A DNA stretch of 64,000 nucleotides from Ectocarpus siliculosus (GCA_000310025.1 FN648450.1:35291-99290), one strand, 5' to 3'; shown: positions 32,165 to 43,625, counted from the first letter of the stretch. The notes: generated by a model not told the origin, from the letters alone. Numbers and translations are program-made.

Positions 32165-32845
32165 ACACCACGAAATAGACCGTGTACCAGGTAGGCTTCT
32201 ATTTCTGCTGCTACATAGACGAGTATATTGCCGTCGGTAAGGGTGACCGGTCGCTGGATTTCTCGCACTATTGCCAAAGACCGAGCCTATTGACAGATGA
32301 CTTGTGCAATCTATTGCAAATTGAAATGCCTGTCGAATGTCACGATAGACATCGTTGGCAACAACAGACTTCGAAGGCTTCCTTCCGATAGACATTGCGG
32401 GCAGTATTAGAAGAAGCCTTCGAACATGTTCTCGTGCAAGTGGATATCCTTTACGACCTTGAGGACAGATTGCTCGAGATGACGACTATCGATGTTGCGT
32501 TTCGATATATATCGGTAGCCCGCTCAAGAATCTACTGCAGTAAACGATGTATATCGATGACATGTCATGAACCCAGTGGCAATGGCTTCGGAGAAAACCG
32601 TTGAACGTCTGTTGCTATGCACAATTCATATCAATAGGCACCATCGAAATCTGTTACGGTTGACACCAGATATCGACAGAACCTTTTGAATAATTTGTTG
32701 TCCTTGACAAGGGAGGTTGAAAGGAACTTTCAATATCCACTGTTTTGGACAATGGATATCGGGACAAACCTCTCAAAATCTATGGTCCCCGACAAGGGAT
32801 GTCGATATTTGATGTTGTCACTCGTGGTCCATTGTAGCAACCTAC
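32165..32845. mobile_element. Foreign block inserted in the satellite (possible MITE)
   Basis: About 680 bp unlike the satellite interrupt one unit. Both edges touch ACCTACCA (about 32158-32165 and 32846-32853), which could be an 8-bp target duplication of hAT type or simply the unit sequence being resumed. ACCACGA occurs near both edges in opposite orientation. Internal short inverted repeats (for example TATCCACTG...CAATGGATA near 32735) suggest hairpins. No coding sequence. Confidence 0.45.
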
Positions 32846-34650
32846 CAGGGTTGTCGCATGAGGCGGTTCTTCCGATCAGTTTATGCCGGAACCAAACACA
32901 TCAATCGTGTTTGGCGGCCGTAGCTGGTGAGCTTCACTTTGTACAGTGTTTCCTACCAAGGTTGTGGCATGGGGAGGTTTTGCCAGGGTTGCCGCATGGG
33001 GCGATTCTCGCCGGTTTGTGTATGCCGGGACCAAACACACCAATCGTATTTGGCGGCGGTGGCTGGTGAACTTCATTTTGGAACAGTGCTACTTGTCAGG
33101 ATTGTCGCATCGGGCGATTCAGACACATTTGTTCATGCCGGAACCAAGCACATAAATCGTGTTTAACGACCGTGGTTGGTAGCTTCTTGTTTCTGAACAT
33201 GGATATCTACCAGGGTCGTCGCATTGGTCGATTCACGCAGATCAGTTTATGCCGGGACCAAACACATGACTCGTGTCTAGGGGCCGTGGTCGGTGAGCTT
33301 GACCGGAACAGTGCTACGTACGAGAATTGTCGCAGATTGACGCAGACTTGTGTATGCCGGCACCGGACGCATCAATCGTGTTTGACGGCCCAGGTCGGTG
33401 CTTCGTATTGACCAGTGCTAACTAGCAGGGGTTCCGCAGTGGGCGACTCAAGCAGATAATTTCTGCCGGGATCGTGATTGGCGACCGTGGTTGGTAGGCT
33501 TGTTGTTTTCGCAGCAGTACATACCAGAGTGTCGCATCGTGCGGTCTACGCAGCCCATTCTTTTGCGGGGACCACAAATACCACTTTTGCTTGGCGGTCA
33601 TGAAGTTTGCAGCATATCACAGATGTCGCTTTGCACGGTTCACGCAGCCATGAATGCATCACGAGGAATAAAATCTAAGTAGGCGACGGAACTAAACACG
33701 TCTACAATGTTTTGCAGATGGGGTGGGAGCGTTAGGGTTTCGAACCGATGCCAACTGCGATGGTCGCGCTTTGACGATTCACGCAGTCTTACCATCCATT
33801 CATATTGTGCTCGGTCAGTGTCTACCGGAACAAGACACATCAATCGTGGCTGGCGGTGGTGCGGTAGTTGTTGCAACGATGTTGCCTACCGAGGCCGTCG
33901 CATTCGTGTGATTCCTGCAGACATGTCGATCAGAACTTGGTTGCCAGGTATCTGCTTAGACCACCCAATCTAACGTGTCCCAGTCATATCATGGTGATTT
34001 CTGCGAGTGGTGATGGAGCTCCGGTTGCAACACGCTGTCTAATGCGGCCAGCGCATTTGCAAAACATCCGGCAATCATGGCAATCACAATATGTTGTCAA
34101 CATTGCCACTGCGAATCACATGAATTTGTGATTGGCGACCATGATTCGTAGGCTTGGTTTCGAACAGTGCTGACAGGGTTTTCGCAGTGGGCGATTCACG
34201 CGGATATATTACACCGACAACCAAACACATGAGTCGTGAATGGCGGCCGTGGGTGTGGGCGTGTTCCTAGCAACAACAGTGCTTCCCGCGGTTGTCGCAT
34301 TCGAGCGATTCTCACTATCCAGTAGAATCATGAACATGGTGTTGATTTGTCAGTATCCGCCAGGACAAAACAACCAACATTCGTTGTTGGTTCTGTGGTA
34401 GGGCCGCCTGTTTCATACAGTAGTGCCGTTCCTGCGGCCGCCGAGTTTGTGCGGTTACGCGGTTGGTCATGTATATCGTGCAGATGATGTGCAATCGGTA
34501 TGTGCCGGGGCGAAACACATCAATCGTGTTTTGGTGGCCTGGTTTGGGGGGGCTTATTTCAACAGCACTACCCACATTTACACAGTCGGCATTCGTGCGA
34601 TGTACGCACGAAATTTTTAAATTCCAATTTTTCCGCTATTCGCGTGGACG
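32846..34650. repeat. 123-bp satellite array, degenerate block
   Basis: Continues the satellite of 29560-32164 in the same orientation (for example GCCGGAACCAAACACATCAATCGTGTTTGGCGGCCG near 32883 split over two blocks), but units are strongly diverged, with variable length and gaps. The last recognisable units are near 34500-34650 (GAAACGCATCAA). The gradient from homogeneous left units to decayed right units suggests ongoing expansion at the left end. Confidence 0.85.
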
Positions 34651-36369
34651 AAACGCATCAACTCGGTTTCGTTTTGCTCTGTTGCTTGTTGTGAAAGGGA
34701 GCGCTTGCACACTCGCAGATGGCGATTGAATCGAGGTCACGCCTGGGCAGGGCGGCAGGACGCGGGCGGACCGGTGCGTGGGGATCGTGGCCGGCAACGC
34801 TAGGTGTTTCCTTTCAGAAGCCATGACGGCGGATATGTCCGCTGGGTGCCCCACGCCGCGACCACGCCGCGACCGTCTTCATGGGAGCCAGGGCTTACGC
34901 CCGCTCGGGGAGCAGCAAGGCGCACGTGCCGTGCACGGTCTTCTCCGTGGACCGCAGACCGCGGCCCAGGGGCGGCGGTGGAATCAAAAGGATGTTATTG
35001 AAGGGGTCGCCGAGAGCTGAGTGAATTAAAACACACGGCCGAATGAGGGCGGCCCGACGGCATGGCAACAAGGGCTGCAGCGAGATTTAAGGCACAAGCG
35101 AATTCAGACCTGATGGACGACCTCATCGGGTCCTCAATCCCGGAGCGGGGCAGCTGGTCGATGCGGCGGCGGAGTGTAGGAAGCCACCCGTATCACCGCC
35201 GGGTGCCGATTATTCCTGCCGTCGTCACGCCGGAGTGGTCGGGGTTCTCCTAGTGCATCGCATCAGGCGATCCAAGAATCGGATGAGGTTAACGACCCAT
35301 GATCGGGATATAGAGCAGACGGCGGAGCAGTTGCTCTGGTGGTGGCGTCGTTGTCATGTTGTGCAACGTTGCCCGATGACGCGCCGTTAACATCCTGTCT
35401 TAGTTAAAGGTTGTGCAGTGCAAGTTATGAAGTATGCCCAAGCCCGCGGAGCTTCGAGGCAAATAGTTACGAAATAGGGGTGAATCCCAGAAACTAACGC
35501 GCGCTGCACCATTTAGCTAAGGATTTGGGAATTTGCTGTATATGGCTGTTGGGGGCAACACATTGGAACGAGTATCCCGAAGGGCGAGAAGATGAAGTCA
35601 GAGGAATGTGTAGGAGCCGCCCACAGTAGAGGACTCGCAAGGGGTGTCCCGTTCGGTACGACAAAGCGAGTCGGGAGGCAATCGGGGGAAAGCACTGTGT
35701 GCGGTAGGTAGGCAGTAACAGGAGCTAATCCCACTGCACGAGCAGTGTCATGATGACCTCGATGTTGGCGAAGAAAATGGTAGGGTACCATGTTAGGGAC
35801 TTGGTCATCTGAGACTACTGTGTGCAGTAAGATTGGTTCCCTCCACCGCAGGAGAGGGCACCCTCAGTTGCTGTTTGGAGGGAAGAGAGAGACAGTCTTT
35901 ATTGGGAGAGAGGCAGAGGCACGATAGAAAGGCCACAGAAACGTGTCTGCGGGAAATGTGCTCTCTGCCAGTTTGGTATCTCTCTCTTCCCTCGGGCGGT
36001 AGAAAATATTAATAAATGCAATTCGAAAGAAAACAATAAAGTGGCGGGAATTTGGGCCCCACATGCCCCTCAGTGTTATCCTCATGCTTCGTGAATGGTC
36101 GCTGGTCTGCTGCAGGTGGTATCATGGAGGATAGGCGCCAATCGATGGGCGCTGACGACATTAGAAAACACCTTCGACAGGTCCGACCCAGCGGGTGTTA
36201 GCTCAAAGTGCGTCGCGTAGAGCATGTGCTGGCGCTGGGTTATAATACCATCGAAGCCTTCGGTGAGTCAATAAAACGAAAGCAGTGCTCAGGGAACAGA
36301 TTGCCGCCCAGGGCAAAGATGCCGAAGGTGACCGCGAGTCAAATGGCGGAGGAGGACCGCCGCCTACAG
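34651..36369. other. No gene recognised
   Basis: Some GC-rich open frames (34778-35020, 35062-35253) have arginine-rich random composition. The 35500-36100 part is non-coding. An AG-rich tract lies near 35880-35925. Confidence 0.4.
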
Positions 36370-36637
36370 GACGTTCGACAGGAAACCCGAGGAAGAGGAA
36401 GGGGGCGGGTGGCACAGCGACTCCAGAGTACAACTCTGGAGGGAGCAACACGAAAACAATTGCAAGCTGTTAGAGGAGGTCCGGATGGGAGGACTCAAGA
36501 CCGGCGACGTGTGTGTCTCTTGTCTAGAAGCACTCGATAGCCACCAGTTTCTGGTGGCACACAAACCAGCGAGGAAGGGGCCGAAGATTTGCGTCGAGGT
36601 CCGGAAAAAGTGGGAGGTTCAAAAGTCCAAGGGCTAA
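36370..36637 (+). CDS. Hypothetical exon or gene fragment
   Basis: An open frame without its own ATG ends at TAA 36635-36637. It reads DSRVQLWREQHENNCKLLEE, then MGGLKTGDVCVSCLEALDS and KICVEVRKKWEVQKSKG. Composition and absence of simple repeats make it look coding, and the acidic run EEEEGGG precedes it. I do not recognise a family. It may be the last exon of a plus-strand gene, or a transposon relic. Confidence 0.3.
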
Positions 36638-36918
36638 GTCGTAGCGCAGAAGGGAGCTACGAGTACGATTTGTTTCTTTGCACTTTCGGTGACGGACGAA
36701 GTGTTTGCGTCTCCCAAGGGATCAAGTAGGCGCCTGCCAGCAGGATACGTGACCGTAGATAAAGAGAGAAGTGGGGAGGTCGCCGCCCAAGTATCTCCAC
36801 TAGAGTAGTGACACAAAACGGGTTTGTTTGCGAGTGAGTTTCGTTTGTCGCAATCTTGGTTTTTGGTGTTTGTGTCCCGGGAGGAAATTGTGTTCAATCG
36901 GCTCGTGCCAGCGGCATA

Positions 36919-37486
36919 CCGTAAGTTACGGAGTTTTCCCCCTGGGGTAGAGTTTCCCCCCCCCCCCATCACCTTTCTTTTCGGCCTGGAAGCATTGAGT
37001 TCGTTGATTTAGCCCCGGGGTAGATCGTTTTCGACCCACAAAAATAATCCCCCCGGGTATGTCAATAATGCCCCCGGGTATGTCAATTTCTCCCCGGGGT
37101 TTCATTTTTCCCACGAGTCCCCCCCTGGGGGGATGTATTTCCCATCTTTTTTGAGTCGATTTTGTTGCATCGCAGAGCACAAAAAGCATGATGTGGGACA
37201 GAAAATTCACTCGCAGGTCTGCGCTTCGAGCGACATTTAGGTACCGTTTGTCACTTGGTCATAAACCTTATCCATCTCAGTTTCACCTCTCTCTGTGTTG
37301 TCCGGAACATAGGTGGTGTGTGGACCATAATTATTTTGCACAACGCCCCGGGGGGGGGGGTCGTCCCCCCGGGGTAGCTTTGGAAAAAAAAAGCGAACCC
37401 CCGCAGAACGTCAATTTCCCCCCTAGGGGGGTTGGTTTCAGAAAAAAAACGATCCCCTCCCCGAAGGAAAACTCCGTAACTTAGGG
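36919..37486. mobile_element. TA-flanked MITE (568 bp) with palindrome-rich interior
   Basis: The left end CCGTAAGTTACGGAGTTTTCC (36919-36939) and the complement of the right end (37466-37486) match at 20 of 21 positions. Both ends are flanked by TA (36917-36918 and 37487-37488). No ORF of note. The interior carries many CCCCGGG-type palindromes set in C-runs, spaced about 20-40 bp, in both halves. This fits a non-autonomous Tc1/mariner-type element. Confidence 0.75.
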
Positions 37487-37629
37487 TATCCGGTTTGTCG
37501 CGAGTATGACCGGGCCGTCCTAGAATGAATGTGGAAAGCACGTACGATAATTCGTGTTGAAAACCACATCGGCAGTTGGTGAGCTGTACAAATCTTAATC
37601 TTAGACCTCAAGCTTCAAGAACACATGCC

Positions 37630-37828
37630 TGAGGGCACGGTGTTACCACCCTCTTTGTGGCCCCATCGACAGGCGGATTGAGTGGATTGAAAATAGGCCT
37701 TTGGGCAGCGGGCACAGCTGTACCCCAAGGGTGGGATTCCTGGGTAATGGAGGAGGCGGTACATCGCGATGTGCGAAAAGATATCGAAAAACAAAAAAAG
37801 CGAAACAACAATGACCCCGAATCATACG
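37630..37828 (+). CDS. Possible exon, unknown protein
   Basis: An open frame reads GGLSGLKIGLWAAGTAVPQG, then WDSWVMEEAVHRDVRKDIEK and ends DPESYG at a GTAAGC donor (37829). A short Gly/Ala-rich, possibly membrane-spanning part is followed by a charged helix. The acceptor is not identified. Not recognised. Confidence 0.25.
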
Positions 37829-38157
37829 GGGTAAGCTGAAGACAACACTAGTGCACATGTATCGCAATATTATTTTCTTCACACCAAAATCCAGCCCGGT
37901 CTCCGCCCAACACCTTCTACTCTAACATCTGTAGTGGTCCCGGCGCGGACGCCTTCCGTGATCACAAGCCGAACCATAAAAACGGGTACACATCTCTAGA
38001 CAGTCCATCTAGACCACGGTCCTGGTACAAGTGCAAGGTATTATCGCCTCTGAAATTCCCGGGGACGCTCACCGTGGTCGCTACAGAACAGCCCTTAATG
38101 ACCCCATCCTCCATTTCCACCCCTACTGCCAAGACACGCTTTACGTTAAAAAGCAAG

Positions 38158-38547
38158 TCAAATGAAACCAGAGAAACCTGGAGCTGAGTGGCCCGTCCAA
38201 TCGGGTTCTACGTTGAACCACACTCGTGTCGAAGGTCGCCTTTCGCACGGTGTGCGGTACAGACAGCAGCAGTTGAGAACAAGTCGTGTCCCCAATGCTA
38301 ACAACTTATTTGACGGCCTAGGACTTGCACATGGCGCGCACAGTCTCCGCCGGGACCCCGTCAGTCCGTCTCCGGCGTAGACCTGTGCGGCAGCTCTCAT
38401 GCAGGCACCCGCGGTACACTGGTTGCCCATGCCTTTGCAAAGGAGATCCGCGGAGGCCCCGTAGTAGACCTGATGGCGGACCCTCTTGGCCAAACAATAT
38501 CCGGCGTCGCCGTCTCTTGACACTTTGCGGTCCAGAACTTTCTGCAC
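38158..38547 (-). CDS. Possible Cys-rich exon
   Basis: This minus-strand frame contains GDAGYCLAKRVRHQVYYG, then DLLCKGMGNQCTAGACM and AAAQVYAGDGLTGSRRR. Cys spacing and composition look protein-like in the first 80 codons; the remainder is less convincing. No family recognised. Confidence 0.25.
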   Translation of the reverse strand: MQKVLDRKVSRDGDAGYCLAKRVRHQVYYGASADLLCKGMGNQCTAGACMRAAAQVYAGDGLTGSRRRLCAPCASPRPSNKLLALGTRLVLNCCCLYRTPCERRPSTRVWFNVEPDWTGHSAPGFSGFI

Positions 38548-38845
38548 GGAAAGTTTGCACGGAAAAGATGGTGGACATCGGTCGGTGTGGTTATCTGTAT
38601 TCGGTTCTGCCAGGTGCTGCGTACTACCGCCTCGCGCGAGGTGTGCTACGATGGAATGTACCGTAGGCTACCATAAACAGCACATTTAGGCCTAATTATT
38701 TCATAGCGGCAGCAAGTGTGGCAGCTCCGAGAAAGGAGGCGCTGGATCCGCTACCTGTCGACAACCTACGAAAAAATGTCGTTTGGGGAATGCCTTCTCC
38801 TCGTGAGGGCTGTATGGAGCTTTACAAATCGATACGGGAGGGGGG

Positions 38846-38985
38846 GGGGGGGGCGTGTACTCATAGTCGTGCATGCCGTAGTCGTTAGACCGTTGACCTC
38901 GCATCCCTACAAACCCGGGACGGAGCACGCCGGGTTCTCACCGGACCAGGCTCTCACATCACCAAGCGCGAAGCGCCGTGAGGTA
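38846..38985 (+). repeat. Dispersed repeat (inverted partner at 54035-54165)
   Basis: It contains the blocks CTACAAACCCGGGACGGAGC and CTCTCACATCACCA. The complement of this segment is found at 54035-54165 with moderate divergence. A G run of about 14 bases opens the copy; a matching C run is at the far copy. Confidence 0.75.
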
Positions 38986-39315
38986 TTCGGCGAGTCGCAT
39001 GAAGGGTGCGCTGCATCCTGCTAAGGGTGTTCGGCATCTTGTGCTTACTTGCTTGCGTTCGGATGACAGCTGAGTATGACTTATTTTATTTTCTGGTGCT
39101 TTCACTTCCAGAGACAGTTGTAAGCACTGTGTAACTGCTTCGAGGATTCTTGACCATTTTAACACAACGTGATGCGATCATCCCCCTTGCGCGGAGTGAG
39201 GTTCTCCACCCCGCACAACATGATCTACTCGACCACCATAGATGGTTACCGCCAAAAAAAAACAGAGGAAAAAAAAAACGATAACAACCTGGTTGCCGAG
39301 TTCACGAATTGAATT

Positions 39316-39450
39316 GGCTTGTTTTACAACGTCGTTGCCAAGCGACGAAACCCCAATCCCGATGGCAAACACCAGGGTGGGCGGCTTGTTTTACAACGTC
39401 GTTGCCAAGCGACGAAAACCCAACCCCGATGGCAAACATCGGGGCGGGAG
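39316..39450. repeat. 67-bp tandem duplication
   Basis: Two copies of GGCTTGTTTTACAACGTCGT... start at 39316 and 39383. The second unit ends in CATCGGGGCGGG. Short open frames in both orientations are repeat artefacts. Confidence 0.85.
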
Positions 39451-39751
39451 CGCGGGGTGGTATATCATGTAACACCGGGGCGATGTGTAAATATCGAATT
39501 CTTTCGAAGCGGCAACAAGCTAGGCGGTGGTAATAGTGCACGCCCTGCATCCGCTACCTGTCGAGAACCTCCAAGTAATGGTCCTCCGAACAATGCCTCC
39601 TCCTCGCGATGATGTAGATTGTAGCTTTACAAATCGAGCCAGGGGCAGGGGGGTGGTATCTTATGTCACGTATGCTGTGCTCACCGAAAAAAAAAAGAGA
39701 TGGTCAAGCACTGGGATTTCAGTTCGACGTCCACGCGGTTTGCATTATCGT

Positions 39752-40168
39752 TCAAAGCATTTCGCCCAGGGACCCCTTGTAAGCCCCACGATTCGTTAGC
39801 CCAAAATAGTTACGGCAGGATGTACGGCATTCCCCCTCTTCTCTGCTACTGCCACAGCAGTAACCGCTGTGGCGTAGGTACTCGCCTGCAGGTTGACGCG
39901 ACTGACCACTTGAGCGTGGAATTGCCCGCACGTCCTGGCTCCTTCGGGGTCCTCCTGCCAAGTGACCAGCGGCTCCTGGTGCTGGGCCAGTGTCCTGTTG
40001 GGACCCAGTTTGCGGCTGCTGCTGCTGTTCCTGCTGCTGCTGCTGCTGTCCCTGCTGCTGCTGCGGAGGATGAATTCCCGCAGGGGCAGCCTCCTCTTGG
40101 TTGGGCGTCTGCATGGCCTCCGTTGACCTGCGGGCCCGTTTCGCTAGGGGGCTGGTTGAGCCTTCCAT
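39752..40168 (-). CDS. Gln-rich protein exon with nuclear-localisation-like motif
   Basis: The ATG at 40168 opens MEGSTSPLAKRARRSTEAMQ, where KRARR is a basic nuclear-localisation-like cluster. It is followed by a glutamine tract of about 15 Q with few interruptions, encoded by imperfect CAG repeats (CTG on the plus strand, about 40015-40060), and a Gly/Pro/Ser-rich part. It resembles the N terminus of a nuclear or transcription-related protein. The downstream part of the frame (after about residue 95) is probably intron read-through. Not recognised beyond composition. Confidence 0.35.
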   Translation of the reverse strand: MEGSTSPLAKRARRSTEAMQTPNQEEAAPAGIHPPQQQQGQQQQQQEQQQQPQTGSQQDTGPAPGAAGHLAGGPRRSQDVRAIPRSSGQSRQPAGEYLRHSGYCCGSSREEGECRTSCRNYFGLTNRGAYKGSLGEML

Positions 40169-40483
40169 CTGGCTAGATCCTGTGCTAGTGGGTCTTGTGC
40201 TCCCTACCGCGGCTGTCGGGGCTGTGCACTGCTGTGGATGGGGCCGTCCCCAGTTCGTATAGGTTTTGTGGGCTTATATGTCCCCCCCCCAAATATGCAC
40301 AATTTTCGACGGTTTCAGGCATTTTTTTGTTACGGTCCAGAGGCCTCTGTTTACCGGGCTTGTCTGGGTAGCCTGAAGTCCTAAGGATTCGACGGGTTCA
40401 ATAACTTTTCAGTCAATCAACAAGAGAGTTCTTTGGATCTTCCGGTCTTATAACCAAATCTGAGTGTGATTTCGTGATATGAT
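40169..40483. other. No gene recognised
   Basis: Possible promoter side of the Gln-rich exon. Nothing specific seen. Confidence 0.3.
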
Positions 40484-42450
40484 TTGTTCGTTGAGACCTA
40501 CCCTCACAGGAGGCGGAAGCTGATGCTCAAACTCGGGGAGGGGTCATGGTTTGAGATTCTCTACCGAACAATACTCCCTCGGGGCACCATGTCCTGGACA
40601 TGGCAAGAAAAGAATCTCCCCAACGAAACGAAAACTGCTGAAACTAATGATGGGTGGGTGGATCGGGGACCCCAATCAATAAAACAGTCGCGGTTCACGT
40701 TGTTCTGGGGGCCCCACCGACGAAAAACCACCGTCGCCGCTCTGAACCGCTGCTGCTGGAAGCTGTCACACAGCACTGCATGCAGCAAACACTAGGGGCC
40801 ATGCCCATTGCTTAACGGAAAGAGGCGGCGCCCGTCGCGTCACATGCAGCAGCCGGGTACACGGGTAGTCTCCTACTCAGGAAGAAGAAAAACGGTTGGT
40901 TGCCGTTGACGTTCGATATTGTTGGGACCCTAACGGCGAAATGCGACAGAGAGAGAGAGAGGTAGACTAAAGGAAGGGAGACTCGAGAAGACAAGGCATG
41001 AACTCTCGAGAAGACACCCACTCTGATCCCTCTGGTCCACCGCAGGCTTAAGGGCGCGGGGGGGATGGCTGTACTTCCTCTTAAAAAAAACAGGAAACGC
41101 CTGGAAACGCCTGCATATCTCGGTTTTCCAAAGTCTAACTCCAGTACGAAACTACCATAGTAAATTAACCGTCCGCAGCGGTCGCTTGTGTACAATGTTA
41201 GTAGCTGAGGTTGTACCCCTTGCGATACACTACAGACTAGCGGTCCGCGATTTTCCAAACGATCCTTCTATCATCGAGTTCGGTGAGCTACAAGCTAGAT
41301 TTTTGAAGCTGCTATGCGGTCCAATTTTGAAACGCTTCAAGCACCTTTGCCTAAGGGCTGGACATGCATATACATGACCCTAGGCATTCAAATCGACAAT
41401 GGCGACCAGCTGGATATGTGAGGGAAGAGCTGCGCTGAAGTTGGCGGCCCCATACACTCACATAGGCGGTGATTCGTGTTGACCGTGTGCTTGAAGCGTT
41501 TCAAAATTGGACCGCACAGCAGCTTCAAAAATCTAGCTTGTAGCTCACCAAACTCGATGATAGAAGGATCGTTTGGAAAATCGCGGACCGCTAGTCTGTA
41601 GTGCATCGCAAGGGGTACAACCTCAGCTACTAACATTGTACACAAGCGACCGCTGCGGGCGGTTAATTTACGATGGTAGTTTCGTACTGGAGTTAGACTT
41701 TGGAAAACCGAGATATGCAGGCGTTTCCTGGATTTTTCAGAGGAGGTACAGCGATCCCCCCCGCGCCCTTAAACACGTGTAACGAACGGCGACATCAGAT
41801 GTGCGCTCAGCAACAACAAACACAACAACAACAAAAATAGTCGTCGTTTCCGAACTGTGGAGATAAGTTGGTGGAGACTTTCTTTCTTTTCTGGTATGAA
41901 GCGGCACCAAGAGAACACGACTATCTGTGTAGACTAGAAGCACGACGGACGAACTATTATCTCAATGCACTTGTCGTCGCGATAGATGCGCACCGCTACC
42001 GCTACACGAACGAGCAGACTGTTGTTGAACCCGACTACGATACCCTTGCGACCATTGCAGCACATGCCGAGCATAACAGCAGCAACCGCAGCAGCAGCCG
42101 CACGTGTAAAACGGTTACCCAAGAACAATAATAAATGTGGGGCGCAGCACGCAGGACCCTCGCAGGACCCTCTTTCGCTGTTCCGCCGGCCGTTTCCATG
42201 GCGAAACAGGCAAGGAACAGTCAAGGCCGACCCTTGGAAGCCACAGGATGCGGAAGATGCTCAAACTCGGCGAGGGGTCATGACTTGCGATTCCTCACCG
42301 AACCACACTCGAGGCGCGACGAGATTTGCACTGTAGCTCGAGATCAACATCATTTTTGACCGGGTCGGGCAAGGGGTGGGGCATGCGAATGAAACTTCCA
42401 CGGATATCGAACGATGAGACTGAAGCTATAGCTTCAGAATATCGGCGAAA
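40484..42450 (+). repeat. Dispersed repeat family R1, copy 1 (carries a foldback insertion)
   Basis: It shares long blocks with 58060-59600, 59690-60420 and 62030-62345. One block runs from GCTCAAACTCGGGGAGGGGT through GGAAGCTGTCACACAGCACT and AGACTCGAGAAGACAAGGC to CACCGCAGGCT. Another runs from TAGAAGCACGACGGACGAAC to the terminal GAGACTGAAGCT. The family ends at an imperfect palindrome GAAGCTATAGCTTC. No protein-coding content recognised. Without the 717-bp insertion the copy would be about 1.25 kb. Confidence 0.8.
41052..41768. mobile_element. TTAA-flanked foldback element (717 bp)
   Basis: Two arms of about 295 bp (41052 to about 41345, and about 41487-41768) are inverted copies of each other around a loop of about 140 bp. 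Outer ends start GGGCGCGGGGGGGAT. TTAA flanks both sides (41048-41051 and 41769-41772). The related R1 copy at 58916-58919 shows the site without insert (GGCTTGAACACG), so the extent is confirmed by an empty site. TTAA targets are typical of piggyBac and Kolobok families. Each arm carries the same 50-60 codon open frame (MCTMLVAEVVPLA), one on each strand. Transcription across it would give a long hairpin RNA. Confidence 0.88.
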
Positions 42451-42949
42451 GAAACTGAATCCCTATCGGGCTTCAGAAAACGATAGATGTGAGCAAGATG
42501 GAATCGGAGCTTTTTTGCCGTCTTTGGGGGCGACTCGATTTGTATGTGTAGTGTGTGTACATGGTGTGTGTGTAAGCGAAAGATCAAATTCCTAAAGATC
42601 CAGCTGTCTGCGGCGCTCGGGTGGATGAGAAATATCAAAATCATATCGAAATTTGATGTTTGCAAACTCGGTATTGTTAGGTTAAGATAGTATAAAACCA
42701 AGTGTTCGATTTTTTTCCGCGTTTTTTTGTAATGAAATCCTGCTCGCAGCCGAGCTTGCACTGATTCGATCGCAACCGTACGGCGGTGTTATAGTGTGTA
42801 CGTGTGTACACACATGGACACTGACTGTAAAATGTAAAATACATCTGGTGGACATAGCTACATAACCAACCTGCCTCTTGCACGATGCAGTTTTGTATGC
42901 GCAACATCATAGGTAGACAAATGGCTACCCACCCATATCCAAACAAAGC
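42451..42949. other. No gene recognised
   Basis: AT-richer sequence with TG/GT runs near 42540-42575. No exon seen. Confidence 0.35.
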
Positions 42950-43625
42950 TCGGAGGGAAGACAATCGGCCCCTTCCGAGGATATAAAAAAAAAAAATCCT
43001 CCCGAGGGAACGATATACAGCATCCTCCAGAGCATTGCCTGAGAAACGTTACTCTGGGGGGTACATATCTCACGTATTCCTCGGAGGGTAGGCAATCGGT
43101 GTCCTCCGAGGATTTGAAAGCACGATTTCGTCGGAGGGAGCAGATTCGGCATCCTCCAGAACATTACATCAAGGAACGGGTTGCTCTAGAGGAAAAATGT
43201 CGAACAGTTCCTCGGAGGGCAACACTTAACAATCCTCCAGGGGGAATCTGAAATTTGAATCCGCTGGAGTTGACTGGATTACGATTTCCCCTCGGAGGAA
43301 GCCATTCTTGCTTCGTCGAGGCGTTGCAGTAGTCTAATTTCCTCCTGAGGAAAAAGCCCGAAAATATTCCTCCTGAGGTATCTGACTTGCATTCCTCCGG
43401 AAGGTGGAGGGTGTCCAAGTTCCTCCAGAGGTTACTGGACAATGATGATATCCTCCAGGAGAGGAATGAATGTGAACTTCTACAAAGATAGATGCAGATG
43501 TATCCGCTGGATGAAAGCACCTGAAACAATGCTCGCGGGGTACCGCCGTAACAATCGTCGGGAGGGTTCTTCCGGCGGGTTGTTCCTCCGGAGGGTGTTG
43601 GTTTCTAAATGTCCTCTGTTTGTTG
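42950..43625. repeat. Array of short CCTCNNGAGG palindromes
   Basis: About 18 occurrences of a short palindrome of the type TCCTC-CG/CA/CT-GAGGA (for example near 42997, 43075, 43101, 43209, 43291, 43341, 43369, 43422, 43452, 43587) are spaced roughly 20-60 bp apart with unrelated sequence between. Not a tandem repeat of a longer unit. No coding sequence. Purpose unknown. Confidence 0.6.

Noticed and set aside
41186-41645. Two mirrored open frames (MCTMLVAEVV...) as genes
   Set aside because: They are the same sequence in the two arms of the foldback element, with no recognisable family; a protein role is unsupported.
42950-43625. CRISPR array
   Set aside because: The repeats are only about 10-12 bp, irregularly spaced and the genome is eukaryotic.
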